The position numbers and the translations under genes were made by a program. From assembly GCA_023807065.1 (NCBI GenBank), contig JAJJLU010000776.1, forward strand, positions 1 to 19,139: a stretch of 19,139 bases of DNA, in the 5' to 3' direction. Positions 18,925-19,139 of this stretch are shown here, one piece after another. Each line of letters opens with the position of its first letter. Position 1 is the stretch's first letter. This DNA is from Isotricha intestinalis. Taxonomy: Eukaryota > Ciliophora > Litostomatea > Vestibuliferida > Isotrichidae. The notes under the pieces are model-generated. The model made no database searches. It was not told where the DNA came from and saw only the letters and a list, made by a program, of their open reading frames with translations.

Positions 18925-19111
18925 ATTTAATTATGAATTTAAATTAATATAAAAATAAAATTAAATTTTTTTGTTTTTTTAAATGATTAGAAAAATGAAA
19001 TACCAAATAAACTTTTAGAAAATAATATAATTAATTTATAAATTATAAATTATTAAAATCAGACAGGGGGATATTTTTTTTTTTTATTTAAAAAATTTAA
19101 AAAAATTAAAT
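18925..19111. promoter_or_regulatory. Short subtelomeric region and kinase-gene promoter
   Basis: 187 bases lie between the kinase start codon and the first telomere repeat. They are A/T-rich except for CAGACAGGGGG (19060-19070), which is followed by a run of 12 T (19074-19085). They must hold the promoter and 5' UTR of the kinase gene. No subtelomeric repeat family is visible. Confidence 0.5.
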
Positions 19112-19139
19112 GGGGATTGGGGATTGGGGATTGGGGATT
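19112..19139 (+). repeat. Telomere repeat (GGGGATT)4, chromosome end
   Basis: Four perfect heptamers run to the last base of the window, with the G-rich strand pointing outward, the correct orientation for a right-hand telomere. The heptamer differs from the TTGGGG of Tetrahymena and the TTTTGGGG of hypotrichs by the added A. No other copy of the repeat occurs in the window and the complementary form is absent from the left edge. Confidence 0.9.

Overview
The window is about 80% A+T, with compact and mostly intronless protein-coding genes. TAA, TAG and TGA all serve as terminators, so the genetic code looks standard. The right edge is four perfect copies of GGGGATT with the G-rich strand running off the end, as expected of a telomere. 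The last gene starts only 187 bases from it. Very short GT-AG introns (28 and 38 nt), a telomere next to a gene, ciliate-like kinase and phosphatase sequences, and two cilium/dynein-related loci point to a ciliate macronuclear chromosome end. Extreme A+T plus the standard code suggests a litostome such as a rumen entodiniomorph. This lineage call is inference; Stentor (15-nt introns) and UAR=Gln ciliates fit less well.

Layout, left to right: (1) 1-1378, a decayed WD40 gene resembling the outer-arm dynein assembly factor DAW1/WDR69; (2) 1457-7651, a 2064-residue single-pass membrane protein with a Pro-Asp stalk and a huge glycosylation-site-rich ectodomain; (3) 7739-8665, a CDK1/2-like kinase with a PITALRE helix; (4) 8666-9343, a gene-poor gap holding a G+C-rich, hairpin-forming island; (5) 9344-11584 (minus), a PP2C phosphatase with a long disordered N-terminus; (6) 11675-13258, a RasGEF with REM and CDC25 domains, divergent from the PP2C; (7) 13363-13608, the proteasome lid/TREX-2 subunit Sem1/DSS1; (8) 13737-14597 (minus), a RING protein whose remainder reads as two tandem Tctex1-type dynein light-chain domains; (9) 14598-15612, a 1-kb gap with coding-like debris and a perfect 9-nt complement of the telomere repeat; (10) 15613-18924 (minus), one three-exon gene of 1081 residues: disordered N-terminus, CAMK/AMPK-like kinase, C-terminal UBA; (11) 18925-19139, a very short subtelomere and the telomere.

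The genes are mainly signalling and protein-turnover functions (CDK, PP2C, RasGEF, CAMKL kinase, RING, Sem1). Nothing shows that they form one pathway. The most unusual items are the RING-Tctex1-Tctex1 architecture, the GGGGATT telomere with a possible telomerase-RNA template in the same window, the short introns that had split the subtelomeric kinase, and the DAW1 pseudogene.
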